10,388 nt of DNA. It comes from Alphaproteobacteria bacterium. Its GTDB lineage: Bacteria; Pseudomonadota; Alphaproteobacteria; Micavibrionales; Micavibrionaceae. Location: contig JAGLKL010000032.1 in the NCBI GenBank assembly GCA_023141075.1, positions 1-10,388 on the forward strand, written 5' to 3'. A program made the translations under genes and the position numbers. This document shows positions 1 through 6,423 of this stretch, in pieces (the first letter of the stretch is position 1; every line of letters starts with the position of its first letter). The notes beneath the pieces were generated by a model. That model ran no database searches. It saw nothing but the letters and a program-made list of their open reading frames with translations, and was not told where the DNA came from.

Positions 1-134
1 TGGCCGGAATTGGCTTTTTGCACAGCGTCCATAGACAAGGCACGTATGGCGCCTGACATCTTTTTTAATTGGTCATGTGTAAAAGGATTTTGCATCGAAG
101 AAGCATCCAATGCAGAGGCAGTCGCATTCGTCAT
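1..134 (-). CDS. tkt: Transketolase, N-terminal part (runs off the left edge)
   Basis: Only the first 44 codons and two bases of the next are present, read on the minus strand from the ATG at 134-132. The peptide contains GAIRALSMDAVQKANSG followed by a CA of a probable His codon. This matches the start of bacterial transketolases (AIRALSMDAVQKAKSGHPG in E. coli), where that His lies in the thiamine diphosphate/substrate pocket. Transketolase moves two-carbon ketol units between sugar phosphates in the non-oxidative pentose phosphate pathway, in the cytoplasm. The N-terminus carries about 18 more residues (MTNATASALDASSMQNPF) than the E. coli protein. An AAGG sits 8 nt before the ATG. The gene diverges from the zapA-side genes. 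In many alphaproteobacteria gap and pgk follow tkt, but that part is outside the window. Confidence 0.93.
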   Translation of the reverse strand, partial: MTNATASALDASSMQNPFTHDQLKKMSGAIRALSMDAVQKANSG

Positions 135-509
135 AAGTCAAGCCTTATACTATAGTAATAATTGTGAGACACATTGCAATGAGTTGGAAGGAAAATCAAG
201 AGCAGTCTCATATTTTTACTTTAATTGTGCTGATCTAATATTTCAGGTTTTCCTTCTTCAAAAATGGTGTGTTTGTGTCTGTCCATAAATGTTAAAAGCA
301 AAATGCTGTGGTTTAATTTGCAAAGAAGTGGCTTTATTCTTGACCCAGACAGGGTGCTGCGCATAATAAAACTACATTGGCACTGCGCAGTATGGTGTTA
401 GGGAAACCGCAGCAAATTCGCGCAACGCTCTGAGAAGACGTGCTGATAACTCTTTGAATCATATAACTTTTGACTATTGCAATTTAAGTAACATCTATTA
501 GGATTTTGA
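135..509. other. Divergent intergenic region between tkt and the zapA-side genes
   Basis: This 375-base stretch has no credible gene; the plus-strand reading frame running through it from position 10 is the antisense of tkt. It must hold promoters for both directions. For the plus strand there is a good promoter at 340-367 (listed separately). For tkt, a TTGCAA at 174-179 and TACTAT at 157-152 on the minus strand have a 16-nt spacer, but the start point would fall almost on the ribosome binding site, so this is doubtful. A perfect 10-bp palindrome ACTGCGCAGT lies at 382-391, inside the predicted leader. I see nothing else recognisable. Confidence 0.6.
340..367 (+). promoter_or_regulatory. Probable sigma70-type promoter for the zauP-like gene and zapA
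   Basis: TTGACC at 340-345 and CATAAT at 362-367, separated by 16 nt, match the housekeeping consensus at five of six positions each. Transcription would start near 373-375, giving a leader of about 135 nt before the ATG at 510. A second TTGACT at 470-475 lacks a good -10 at the right distance and would leave almost no leader. Confidence 0.5.
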
Positions 510-755
510 ATGTCATTGATACGTAGTGCCTTGGAAAGGCTAGATACCGTGGTTGGGAAGCTTGATACTTCCGTAAGCAGTGTGGAATATACTTTACAGG
601 ACTATGTGCCTGCTAATGAAATGTTGCGTCAGGTTGATGCTGCACGGCAAAAAGCTCAACTATGTGATTCTGAAGGTAATGTCATTGATGTAGATTTTGT
701 AGCTCGTCGTCTGGACAAAGCGATTGAGACTGTTGAGCACTTATTGGGTAAATAA
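510..755 (+). CDS. Small coiled-coil protein upstream of ZapA (ZauP-like)
   Basis: An 81-residue cytoplasmic protein with no signal peptide or membrane segment. Residues 1-47 have hydrophobic spacing typical of a coiled coil (IRSALERLDTVVGKLDTSV and onward), and residues 60-80 form a second likely helix (VDFVARRLDKAIETVEHLL). In alphaproteobacteria the gene directly before zapA commonly encodes a short coiled-coil protein. In Caulobacter that protein is ZauP, which works with ZapA to focus the FtsZ ring. The assignment here rests on position, size and coiled-coil character, not on a diagnostic motif. The start is supported by AGGA at 500-503, 6 nt before the ATG. The stop is 24 nt before zapA, so the two are probably co-transcribed from the promoter at 340-367. 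Confidence 0.75.
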   Translation: MSLIRSALERLDTVVGKLDTSVSSVEYTLQDYVPANEMLRQVDAARQKAQLCDSEGNVIDVDFVARRLDKAIETVEHLLGK

Positions 756-779
756 TGTGAGGAAGGGTGGATAAGCGTA

Positions 780-1181
780 ATGGCTGAAATTACACTGAAA
801 ATTAATCATCGCGGCTATAGTATGTGTTGTGATGAAGGGCAGGAAGATCGTTTAAGCGAGTTGGCTGCTTATGTCGACTCACGTTTGCGTGATATTGCTA
901 CGGCAGGTGCTGCGACCAATGAATCGCATTTACTTGTTCTTACGTCTCTTGTCTTGGCAGATGAGGTTTTTGATGTGCGCAATGAATTGAGTGCTTTGCG
1001 TAAGCAGATGTGCGGTCTCGAAAGCAGAAGTGCTGAAGGACAATGCCGTGAGGTTCCAACAACAGGTTTGGAAGAAGAAGCGATGATTGTTGAGGCGATT
1101 GATTATCTCACCAATAAGATTGAGCGGATTTCCAATCGCATGCAGATTCCAGAGCAAAGTAATCACATTAAGGCTGCATAA
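780..1181 (+). CDS. zapA: Cell division protein ZapA
   Basis: A 133-residue protein that fits the ZapA family. The N-terminal part (residues 1-45) has the typical strand plus YSMCCDEGQEDRLSELAAYVD region, followed by long helical segments ending in a coiled coil (residues about 65-125). ZapA binds FtsZ in the cytoplasm and bundles protofilaments at the division site. The length is normal for alphaproteobacterial ZapA (E. coli has 109 residues). A purine-rich GAGGAAGGGTGG precedes the start. The neighbours agree: the ZauP-like gene is 24 nt upstream and 6S RNA plus fau lie downstream, the widespread zapA-ssrS-fau arrangement. A short GGGT-ttag-ACCC stem (1183-1194) follows the stop but has no T-run, so termination before the 6S gene is not clear. 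Confidence 0.92.
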   Translation: MAEITLKINHRGYSMCCDEGQEDRLSELAAYVDSRLRDIATAGAATNESHLLVLTSLVLADEVFDVRNELSALRKQMCGLESRSAEGQCREVPTTGLEEEAMIVEAIDYLTNKIERISNRMQIPEQSNHIKAA

Positions 1182-1267
1182 AGGGTTTAGACCCTAGGAA
1201 ACTTGTCTATAACTATAATTGTTTTGGCTACGTATAAAAATTTTGTACCTTGTAGGAAAAGCATGGT

Positions 1268-1457
1268 ATATGCTGTGCCTCGTGCTGCCAAGTGCGTGAT
1301 GCGGTTTTGATCTCGGTGGTCGATGCTTTCGCATAGGGAGCTGTCCCTGTCCTTATCCAATCGGTTCGCCCGGGGGGTTTGGATATTAACGGCACCCACC
1401 TGGTTATCAGGACCCGCGAAGATACATTATACGCACACGGCTTGCGCGGCACAGTTT
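1268..1457 (+). ncRNA. ssrS: 6S RNA
   Basis: 6S RNA mimics an open promoter and binds sigma70 RNA polymerase, lowering transcription in slow growth. The call rests on place (between zapA and fau, as in most proteobacteria) and fold. The closing stem pairs CTGTGCC (1273-1279) with GGCACAG (1448-1454), GCC (1287-1289) with GGC (1439-1441), and TGCGT (1293-1297) with ACGCA (1431-1435). A central bubble follows, around TTTTGATCTCGGTGG on the 5' side. On the 3' side is a small hairpin CCTG-gttat-CAGG (1399-1411). The terminal arm contains TATCCAA (1354-1360) paired with TTGGATA (1379-1385), and an AGGGA-gctg-TCCCT hairpin (1335-1348). The ends are approximate. The promoter is not clear: candidates include TTGGCT (1224-1229) with TACCTT (1246-1251), and an isolated TATAAT at 1214-1219. 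The arms are GC-rich relative to the flanks. Confidence 0.85.
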
Positions 1458-1478
1458 TAGTTTATATGTTGCTTGCTG

Positions 1479-2066
1479 ATGAACATAAATATTAAAGATC
1501 AAAAAACTTCTCTGCGCAAACAAGCCAAGCGCACACGCAGTATGCTCAATAGTCTTGATACGCAGCAACAAAAAGACTTATGCCGTAATTTTTTTGACAA
1601 TATAGAAATGAAGAAAGGTGCTTGTGTCGCATCATACTGGCCGATTGAGAGAGAACTTGACACATCCTTTCTTATGGAAAGATTCTTGGAGAAGAATGTC
1701 AAAGTTACTTTACCGATTGTTGAAAAAGAATCACGTATTCTAAAATTTGCGCAGTGGAAGATTAATATGCCAATGTCTATTGGGCCTTATAATATTCCTC
1801 AACCTGAGCTTAATGAGCAAACTGTGTTGCTGGAACCGGACATTATTCTTGTGCCTATACTGGCTTTTGACAGACATGGCTATCGTTTGGGATATGGTGG
1901 CGGATATTATGATTCGACGTTGGAAGAGTTTCGAAAAAACAAAAATATTGTAGCGGTTGGTTTGGCTTATGCCGAGCAAGCATGTTTATTCCGTTTGCCC
2001 GTGGAAGAACATGATCAAAAAATGGACTGGATTATAACTGAGCAAAGTGTGATGCATACCAGATGA
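1479..2066 (+). CDS. fau: 5-formyltetrahydrofolate cyclo-ligase
   Basis: The enzyme (also YgfA or MTHFS) converts 5-formyltetrahydrofolate to 5,10-methenyltetrahydrofolate using ATP, returning a dead-end folate to one-carbon metabolism. The 195-residue product has the N-terminal basic nucleotide-contact region (LRKQAKRTR), the PxxxE-type motif WPIERELDTSFL near residues 54-65, and the signature YRLGYGGGYYD at about 135-145. The length is normal. I chose the ATG at 1479; an in-frame TTG at 1473 is possible. No Shine-Dalgarno sequence is visible. A nine-codon frame (ATG at 1466, stop at 1493-1495) overlaps the start in another frame. The start is only about 22 nt after 6S RNA, so co-transcription with ssrS, as known in E. 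coli, is likely. Confidence 0.93.
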   Translation: MNINIKDQKTSLRKQAKRTRSMLNSLDTQQQKDLCRNFFDNIEMKKGACVASYWPIERELDTSFLMERFLEKNVKVTLPIVEKESRILKFAQWKINMPMSIGPYNIPQPELNEQTVLLEPDIILVPILAFDRHGYRLGYGGGYYDSTLEEFRKNKNIVAVGLAYAEQACLFRLPVEEHDQKMDWIITEQSVMHTR

Positions 2067-2115
2067 TATCGTGTAATTACTTGGATAAAACAGAAATAAA
2101 AGAGTATTTTTAATT

Positions 2116-2934
2116 ATGAGAATTTTATTTATTGGCGATATTATGGGACGTTGTGGTCGTGAGACACTCGAGAAGTATCTGCCCATCCTAAAAAAGAAAC
2201 TTTCCCCCGATGTTATTATTGTAAATGGAGAAAACGCCGCACATGGTAGAGGGATAACAGGGAAGATGTGTGAGAAGTTTCTTGAATGGGGAGTTGACGT
2301 TATTACAACCGGTAACCACGTCTGGGATCAACGCGAGATATTAAAATATATCAATACCCAGCCTAAACTGATTCGTCCGGCAAACTATCCCAAACAAACA
2401 ACGCCGGGTAACGGGATGTATTTACATGAGCTTATGGACGGGCGCAAAATTCTTGTCGTTAATATGATGTGCAGGTTGTATATGGATCCGCTTGATGACC
2501 CGTTCGCATCTATGGAAAATATCCTTACTGATTATAAGCTTGGGACTAACTGCGATGCGATTTTTGTAGATTTGCATGGAGAAGCCTCGTCCGAAAAAAT
2601 GGCTTTTGCTTATCATTTTACCGGGCGTGTTTCTGCGGTTTTGGGAACACATACCCATATTCCAACGGCTGATGCTCAGGTTATTGCCGGAGGGACAGCC
2701 TATATGACTGATGCAGGTATGACTGGCGATTATGTGAGCATTATCGGTGTAAAAAAAGAAGCCGCTATTGCCAGATTTACCCGTAAACTTCCTGGAGATC
2801 ACTTCATTCCGGCCAATGAAAACATGACGTTATCCGGTGCTTTGGTTGTTACATCTGATGAATCGGGCAAGGCACTGAAAATGGCACCTGTACGTCAGGG
2901 GGACACTCTGGTTGAAGCACTGCCGGACTTTTAA
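2116..2934 (+). CDS. ymdB: YmdB-family (TIGR00282) metallophosphoesterase
   Basis: A 272-residue cytoplasmic calcineurin-like phosphoesterase. All expected metal ligands are present: D8 (FIGDIMG), E39 and N40 (NGENAAHGRG), N67 and H68 (TTGNHVWDQ), H154 (DLHGEASSEK), H179 and H181 (LGTHTHIPTAD). The RGIT and VWD motifs are typical of the family. The Bacillus subtilis member hydrolyses 2',3'- or 3',5'-cyclic nucleotides and affects biofilm gene expression; in alphaproteobacteria the substrate is not established. The length matches the family. It lies 49 nt after fau, so it may share its transcript; only a weak AAAAGAG lies upstream of the start. It is convergent with the minus-strand gene ending at 2980. 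Confidence 0.93.
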   Translation: MRILFIGDIMGRCGRETLEKYLPILKKKLSPDVIIVNGENAAHGRGITGKMCEKFLEWGVDVITTGNHVWDQREILKYINTQPKLIRPANYPKQTTPGNGMYLHELMDGRKILVVNMMCRLYMDPLDDPFASMENILTDYKLGTNCDAIFVDLHGEASSEKMAFAYHFTGRVSAVLGTHTHIPTADAQVIAGGTAYMTDAGMTGDYVSIIGVKKEAAIARFTRKLPGDHFIPANENMTLSGALVVTSDESGKALKMAPVRQGDTLVEALPDF

Positions 2935-2936
2935 AA

Positions 2937-2972
2937 GTCAAAAATTTTTGGCTTAATCATTTTTGGTTTGAC
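2937..2972. terminator. Possible bidirectional terminator between convergent genes
   Basis: The 45 bases between the two convergent stop codons contain an inverted repeat GTCAAA (2937-2942) and TTTGAC (2967-2972), with A/T-rich runs AAAAATTTTT and ATTTTT between the arms. The stem is weak and AT-rich and no clean T-run follows it. Its place between facing genes supports a terminator role more than its stability does. Confidence 0.3.
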
Positions 2973-2979
2973 CATAAAG

Positions 2980-3495
2980 TTATTTATGTTTATCGAAATA
3001 ACGCATGCATGCGCCATTTAATTCCTCGACAAGGGCTTCACCATGATCTGCACCATCAGTCTTAATTTTGCCATTGATAACAATATTCATCGCTGTAAGA
3101 AATGCGTTGGAAATATCCAGAGTTTCTTCATCAAGACACTCAATAACTTCCATGAACTGTACAAAACGATCAGCGATGCGTGTGACAAGCGGATAATGAA
3201 ACATCGTGCCATTGGCTTTTAGCTGGACACAAGGCATAAGGATTTTCCCGATGGCTTCTTCTGAACTTGTTTTATGTCCCAGAGCAGCGGCTTCATCAAT
3301 TCCTTCTTTCATTTGGTTGATATAGATTTCCGCCAATGGCGCGAAATCAACCGTATGATTTTCCAATAGATCCTGTGCCCGATCCAAAATAGCATCGTTT
3401 AGACCTCCAGATCCGGCCTTGGCCTTTAATATATTGGGCGGAGAAAAGAATTTGGCTTTTCTTCTGGGCTTTTGGTTATAGTGTTGTACGTCCAT
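2980..3495 (-). CDS. Uncharacterised mainly helical protein next to a response regulator
   Basis: I do not recognise this 171-residue protein. It has no signal peptide or membrane span, so it is probably cytoplasmic. Residues 1-32 are basic and glycine-rich, with the stretch KFFSPPNILKAKAGSGGL. The rest looks like a run of amphipathic helices at about 33-47, 50-72, 77-90, 98-120, 123-142 and 150-168. Cysteines are at 89, 120 and 163, not spaced like a metal site. It lies downstream of, and on the same strand as, the response regulator, with a 113-nt gap that includes a 7-bp hairpin. No Shine-Dalgarno sequence is evident. A link to the response regulator is inference from position only. Codon use and base composition look like the neighbours, so I see no sign of recent transfer. 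Confidence 0.8.
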   Translation of the reverse strand: MDVQHYNQKPRRKAKFFSPPNILKAKAGSGGLNDAILDRAQDLLENHTVDFAPLAEIYINQMKEGIDEAAALGHKTSSEEAIGKILMPCVQLKANGTMFHYPLVTRIADRFVQFMEVIECLDEETLDISNAFLTAMNIVINGKIKTDGADHGEALVEELNGACMRYFDKHK

Positions 3496-3568
3496 TATTG
3501 TTCAATTACCGTTTTGTCTTTAAGGGTCAGTATCTATTAATTATATTCATTCTGCGCACGCATATATT

Positions 3569-3588
3569 GATAACCTTTCTTGGTTATC
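3569..3588. repeat. Hairpin between response regulator and downstream gene
   Basis: A perfect 7-bp inverted repeat, GATAACC (3569-3575) and GGTTATC (3582-3588), surrounds a 6-nt loop. It lies 20 nt beyond the response-regulator stop codon on the minus strand. No T-run follows on either strand, so it is not a classic intrinsic terminator. It could be an mRNA-processing or stability hairpin, or a dyad operator for the downstream gene. Confidence 0.45.
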
Positions 3589-3608
3589 TGGTACAGCCCC
3601 TTAAATAT

Positions 3609-4175
3609 TTACCTAAACTCGATATCCTCTGGTGATATAGCATCGTCACCTAGAGGGGTAGTGCTTCTTCTGCCATCGTTTTGTGAGCTGTCATTTTCAC
3701 GGCGCATCGGCCCATCATAATTATTTGCGCGGCGACGACGTCTGTCAGGGCCAAAGAAACTTTCAGATTCAATAAACTGACGTGGTGATTCTATAATCTT
3801 ATATAATCTTCGATATAGATCACGCGTATTAAAAGGTTTAACAAGAAATTCGGTTATTCCTTCATCACGTGCGCTGATGACGTGACGTTCTTCGCTAAAT
3901 CCTGTCATAAGGATGATAGGCACAAATCTGTTCGGGCTTGCAGGATCGGTTCGGATCATGCGGCTAAGTTCTAATCCGTCGCATGGTGTCATAAGCCAAT
4001 CTGCAATAACCAAATCCGGATTATTGCGTAGGAATTCTTCAAATCCAATATCACCATTTAATGCGGTAATAACCTGACCTACACCAAAAGATTTCAAGAC
4101 CGCTTTGACCAGATCCAGCATACCTTCGTTATCTTCAACCAAGAGGATTTTTATGTCTTGTAAGTTATAGGCCAT
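3609..4175 (-). CDS. Single-domain response regulator with arginine-rich tail
   Basis: A 188-residue CheY-like receiver. The phosphorylation residues are all present: acidic pair E14/D15 (LLVEDNEG), phospho-acceptor D59 (VIADWLMTP), T91 (ILMTGFSE) and K113 followed by P114 (FLVKPF). The receiver ends near residue 130. The remaining 58 residues are not a known DNA-binding or enzymatic domain: they contain FFGPDRRRRRA (140-150), then GPMRRE, then a polar tail. Similar FGPDRRRR tails occur in response regulators of Rhodospirillales-like alphaproteobacteria. It probably signals by protein-protein contact rather than by binding a promoter. No histidine kinase is in the window. The start at 4175 has no clear Shine-Dalgarno sequence. 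The gene diverges from yebC, and the unrecognised gene at 2980-3495 follows on the same strand. Confidence 0.92.
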   Translation of the reverse strand: MAYNLQDIKILLVEDNEGMLDLVKAVLKSFGVGQVITALNGDIGFEEFLRNNPDLVIADWLMTPCDGLELSRMIRTDPASPNRFVPIILMTGFSEERHVISARDEGITEFLVKPFNTRDLYRRLYKIIESPRQFIESESFFGPDRRRRRANNYDGPMRRENDSSQNDGRRSTTPLGDDAISPEDIEFR

Positions 4176-4333
4176 ATCACAAATACAGTCTTGAGATTAC
4201 ATAATCACTATTGTTTAAATTGATAATATATCCAAGTGGTGAATTAAACATGATTCCCACCATATAATCGGAGACTATAAACAGTTATTTCCGGCTTTCA
4301 AATCCTAAATTATACAAAAATCGGTTTTGTTCC

Positions 4334-4362
4334 TTTTCTTTGCCTTTGGAGGTCATTATAAT
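4334..4362 (+). promoter_or_regulatory. Possible promoter upstream of yebC
   Basis: A perfect TATAAT lies at 4357-4362, about 50 nt before the yebC start. The matching -35 is poor (TTTTCT at 4334-4339, 17-nt spacer). In the same divergent gap (4176-4409) there is a TGGTG (4237-4241) and CACCA (4258-4262) inverted repeat that could be an operator or hairpin on the response-regulator side. Confidence 0.35.
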
Positions 4363-4415
4363 CCGTAAATAATAAGAATAATGCAACTTTATGTAACCAA
4401 AAGGATAGGATGAGT

Positions 4416-5171
4416 ATGGCTGGCCATTCAAAATGGGCAAATATTAAGCACAGAAAAGGTGCGCAGGATGCCAAACGGGCAAAAATTTTTTCTAAATTAG
4501 GACGGGAAATCACGGTTGCTGCCAAACTTGGTGGAGATGACCCGGACATGAATCCGCGCTTGCGTTTGGCTATTTCTTCTGCACGTGCGCAATCGATGCC
4601 TAAAGATGCGATTGAGCGGGCTATACAAAAAGGTGTTGGTAGCGCGGATGGAGATAATTATGAAGAAATCCGTTATGAAGGTTATGGCGCTGGCGGGGTT
4701 GCCATTATAGTTGAAGTATTGAGCGACAATAAGAACAGAACGGCTGCCGAAGTGCGTGCGGCTTTTACTAAATGCAATGGTAATCTTGGGGAAACAGGTT
4801 GTGTGAGTTTTATGTTCGATCACATGGCAGAAATTGTTTTTCCGGCTGATAAAGCAAGCGCCGATGATATGTTTGAAGCGTCATTAGAGGTTGGTGCTTC
4901 GGATGTTGAAAGCTCTGATGATTATCACGAAATACACTGCTCGGTTGAAGATTTTGCTGTTGTGCGTGATGAACTGGAAAAGCGTTTTGGTGAGCCGGAG
5001 CGTCAGGGGCTGATCTGGCAACCCAGTGTCACAACTGATGTTGATGAAAAGCAAGCCGCTTCTATTATGAAATTGATTGATATGCTCGAAGATAATGACG
5101 ACGTGCAAAAGGTTACGGCAAACTTTGAGGTCAGTGATGACGTGATGGAAAAACTTGCAGCAGCGAATTAG
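4416..5171 (+). CDS. yebC: YebC/PmpR-family protein (translation factor or transcriptional regulator)
   Basis: A 251-residue protein starting with the family signature MAGHSKWANIKHRKGAQDAKR and containing IRYEGYGAGGVAIIVEVLSDNKNRT and CVSFMFDH. The C-terminal part ends with MLEDNDDVQKVTANFEV, also typical. YebC proteins were first described as DNA-binding regulators (PmpR, and a ruvC regulator in E. coli). More recent work shows that members relieve ribosome stalling at proline stretches. An ATG at 4410 would add Met-Ser; I prefer 4416 because the family begins at MAGHSK and the AAGGATAGGA at 4401-4410 is better spaced for it. ruvC starts 13 nt after the stop, the common yebC-ruvC pairing, so the two share a transcript. 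Confidence 0.95.
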   Translation: MAGHSKWANIKHRKGAQDAKRAKIFSKLGREITVAAKLGGDDPDMNPRLRLAISSARAQSMPKDAIERAIQKGVGSADGDNYEEIRYEGYGAGGVAIIVEVLSDNKNRTAAEVRAAFTKCNGNLGETGCVSFMFDHMAEIVFPADKASADDMFEASLEVGASDVESSDDYHEIHCSVEDFAVVRDELEKRFGEPERQGLIWQPSVTTDVDEKQAASIMKLIDMLEDNDDVQKVTANFEVSDDVMEKLAAAN

Positions 5172-5184
5172 TGAGAGTACCCGT

Positions 5185-5673
5185 ATGAGAATTCTAGGTA
5201 TAGATCCGGGATTACAAAAAACCGGCTGGGGCATAGTTGAAAGTTCCGGTAATTCTTTGCACTATGTTGCTAGCGGCCTTATTCGTCCTAATACAAAAGG
5301 GGTGATGTCCGAACGTCTGGCGACATTGTACCATGAGCTGATAGCTGTTATTGAGGAATACAAGCCTGAAGAGGCCGCAATTGAAGAAACCTTTGTGAAC
5401 AGGAATCCTGCAAGTGCGCTTAAGCTTGGGCAGGCACGCGGTGTTCTTTTGATGATTCCGTCAATTAAAGGCCTTTCGGTTGCTGAATATAGTGCCAACA
5501 AAGTCAAAAAATCTATTGTCGGTAACGGTCATGCCGCTAAAGAGCAAATGGGTATGATGGTTATGACCCTGCTTTCTGCCTGTGGAACACTTAGCGAAGA
5601 TGAAGCCGATGCCCTTGCTGTTGCCATTACGCACGCGCATTATAGACCTTTGAGCTTTGATCGTTCAGCTTGA
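5185..5673 (+). CDS. ruvC: Holliday junction resolvase RuvC
   Basis: A 162-residue endonuclease that cuts four-way DNA junctions symmetrically, acting with RuvAB in recombinational repair. The four acidic active-site residues of the RNase H-like fold are visible: D7 (ILGIDPGLQKTGWG), E67 (AAIEETFVNRNPASALKLGQARG), D139 and D142 (SEDEADALAVAITHAH). The region YSANKVKKSIVGNGHAAKEQ contains the basic junction-binding part. I start at the ATG at 5185, where the protein aligns with the family (MRILGIDPG); an upstream in-frame ATG at 5155 lies inside yebC and would add ten unrelated residues. A GTGAGAG lies just upstream. The gene is complete. The following 114-nt gap before ruvA is longer than usual for this cluster. 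Confidence 0.96.
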   Translation: MRILGIDPGLQKTGWGIVESSGNSLHYVASGLIRPNTKGVMSERLATLYHELIAVIEEYKPEEAAIEETFVNRNPASALKLGQARGVLLMIPSIKGLSVAEYSANKVKKSIVGNGHAAKEQMGMMVMTLLSACGTLSEDEADALAVAITHAHYRPLSFDRSA

Positions 5674-5787
5674 GTAGCGTTGCAGTGCCGCTCACGTACA
5701 GTTTATTGGTACGCTTTGCGTTTCTGCGACTTATTCAAACTAAACGCTCTTCGCTCAAAGTTTATAGTATAGCACTGAATAATTTAT
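5674..5787. repeat. Repeat-like spacer between ruvC and ruvA
   Basis: This gap is rich in dyads. CGTAC (5695-5699) and GTACG (5709-5713) form a hairpin with a 9-nt loop. GCGTTT (5718-5723) and AAACGC (5742-5747) form another inverted pair. CAGTGC (5683-5688) and GCACTG (5772-5777) lie near its two ends. Two ACGCT-containing segments (5711-5723 and 5744-5756) look like partial direct repeats. A TATAGT at 5763-5768 could be a -10 for ruvA, but no -35 stands at the proper distance. It resembles a dispersed intergenic palindromic repeat; copy number cannot be judged here. Confidence 0.35.
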
Positions 5788-6423
5788 ATGATAGGCAAGC
5801 TATCGGGCATTATTGACAGCTTTGGAAGCGACCATCTTATTTTGGATGTGTCGGGGGTGGGCTATTTGGTTTATGCCAGTGCTCGAACGTTAACACGCAT
5901 CGGTCAGGTTGGTGATGCTGTTTCCTTATTTATTATTACTCAGGTTCGTGAGGACTCAATCACACTTTTTGGATTTGCTGATGCAACAGAGCAGGAGTGG
6001 TTCAAACTTCTGACCGGTGTACAAGGCGTTGGTGCAAAAGCCGGGTTGTCTATTCTTGCAGCTTGTCCAGTCGATGGGCTTGCATATGTGATTGCTTCGC
6101 AGGATAAGACTGCTTTAACGCGTGCAAATGGTGTGGGGCCGAAGCTGGCTACGCGCATTCTAACAGAGCTTAAAGATAAGGCAGGGAAAATAGAGTTAGG
6201 AGGAAGTGAGATTTCTAGTTCTTCTATCCCGGTGTCCGGTCTTGCGCCGCAAGGCAGTGCCGGGGGAAGCATTGAGCAAGATGCCATTTCCGCACTGACT
6301 AATCTAGGCTATGGAAGTAGTGATGCTATGCGCGCAATCGCAATAGTGCGACAAGAAGCGGGAGAAGAGAGTGCCGATTTGCAAACGCTGATCCGACTGG
6401 CGTTAAAGGAGCTTAGTTCATGA
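5788..6423 (+). CDS. ruvA: Holliday junction branch migration protein RuvA
   Basis: A 211-residue protein that binds four-way junctions as a tetramer and loads the RuvB motor. The N-terminal OB-fold domain (1-64) begins with the typical MIGKLSGIID and includes VREDSITLFGF. Two helix-hairpin-helix motifs follow: LLTGVQGVGAKAGLSIL (74-90) and ANGVGPKLATRIL (113-125). A flexible linker rich in Ser and Gly spans about 132-162. Domain III (about 164-211; AISALTNLGYGSSDAMRAI) contacts RuvB. No good Shine-Dalgarno sequence precedes the ATG. The stop overlaps the ruvB start by 4 nt (ATGA), which implies translational coupling. Confidence 0.96.
   Translation: MIGKLSGIIDSFGSDHLILDVSGVGYLVYASARTLTRIGQVGDAVSLFIITQVREDSITLFGFADATEQEWFKLLTGVQGVGAKAGLSILAACPVDGLAYVIASQDKTALTRANGVGPKLATRILTELKDKAGKIELGGSEISSSSIPVSGLAPQGSAGGSIEQDAISALTNLGYGSSDAMRAIAIVRQEAGEESADLQTLIRLALKELSS

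Noticed and set aside
149..179. TTGCAA and TACTAT on the minus strand as the tkt promoter
   Set aside because: The implied start point would fall on the tkt ribosome binding site, about 11 nt before the ATG. It is possible but too uncertain to list as a feature.
10..288. A 92-codon plus-strand reading frame at the left edge
   Set aside because: Its first part is the exact antisense of the transketolase N-terminus, and the remainder is low-complexity intergenic DNA.
304..330. CtrA-type TTAA-N7-TTAA operator upstream of the zapA genes
   Set aside because: TTAA at 313-316 has AGAA instead of TTAA at the proper distance. No full site was found in this or the other intergenic gaps I checked.
1183..1194. 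GGGT-ttag-ACCC stem after zapA as a terminator
   Set aside because: The stem is only 4 bp and no T-run follows.
1187..1452. Two overlapping minus-strand frames of about 70 codons
   Set aside because: They lie antisense to the 6S RNA and have no family resemblance or ribosome binding site.
5155..5184. Upstream ATG extending RuvC by ten residues
   Set aside because: It lies within the yebC coding end and adds residues absent from the family; the ATG at 5185 matches MRILGIDPG.
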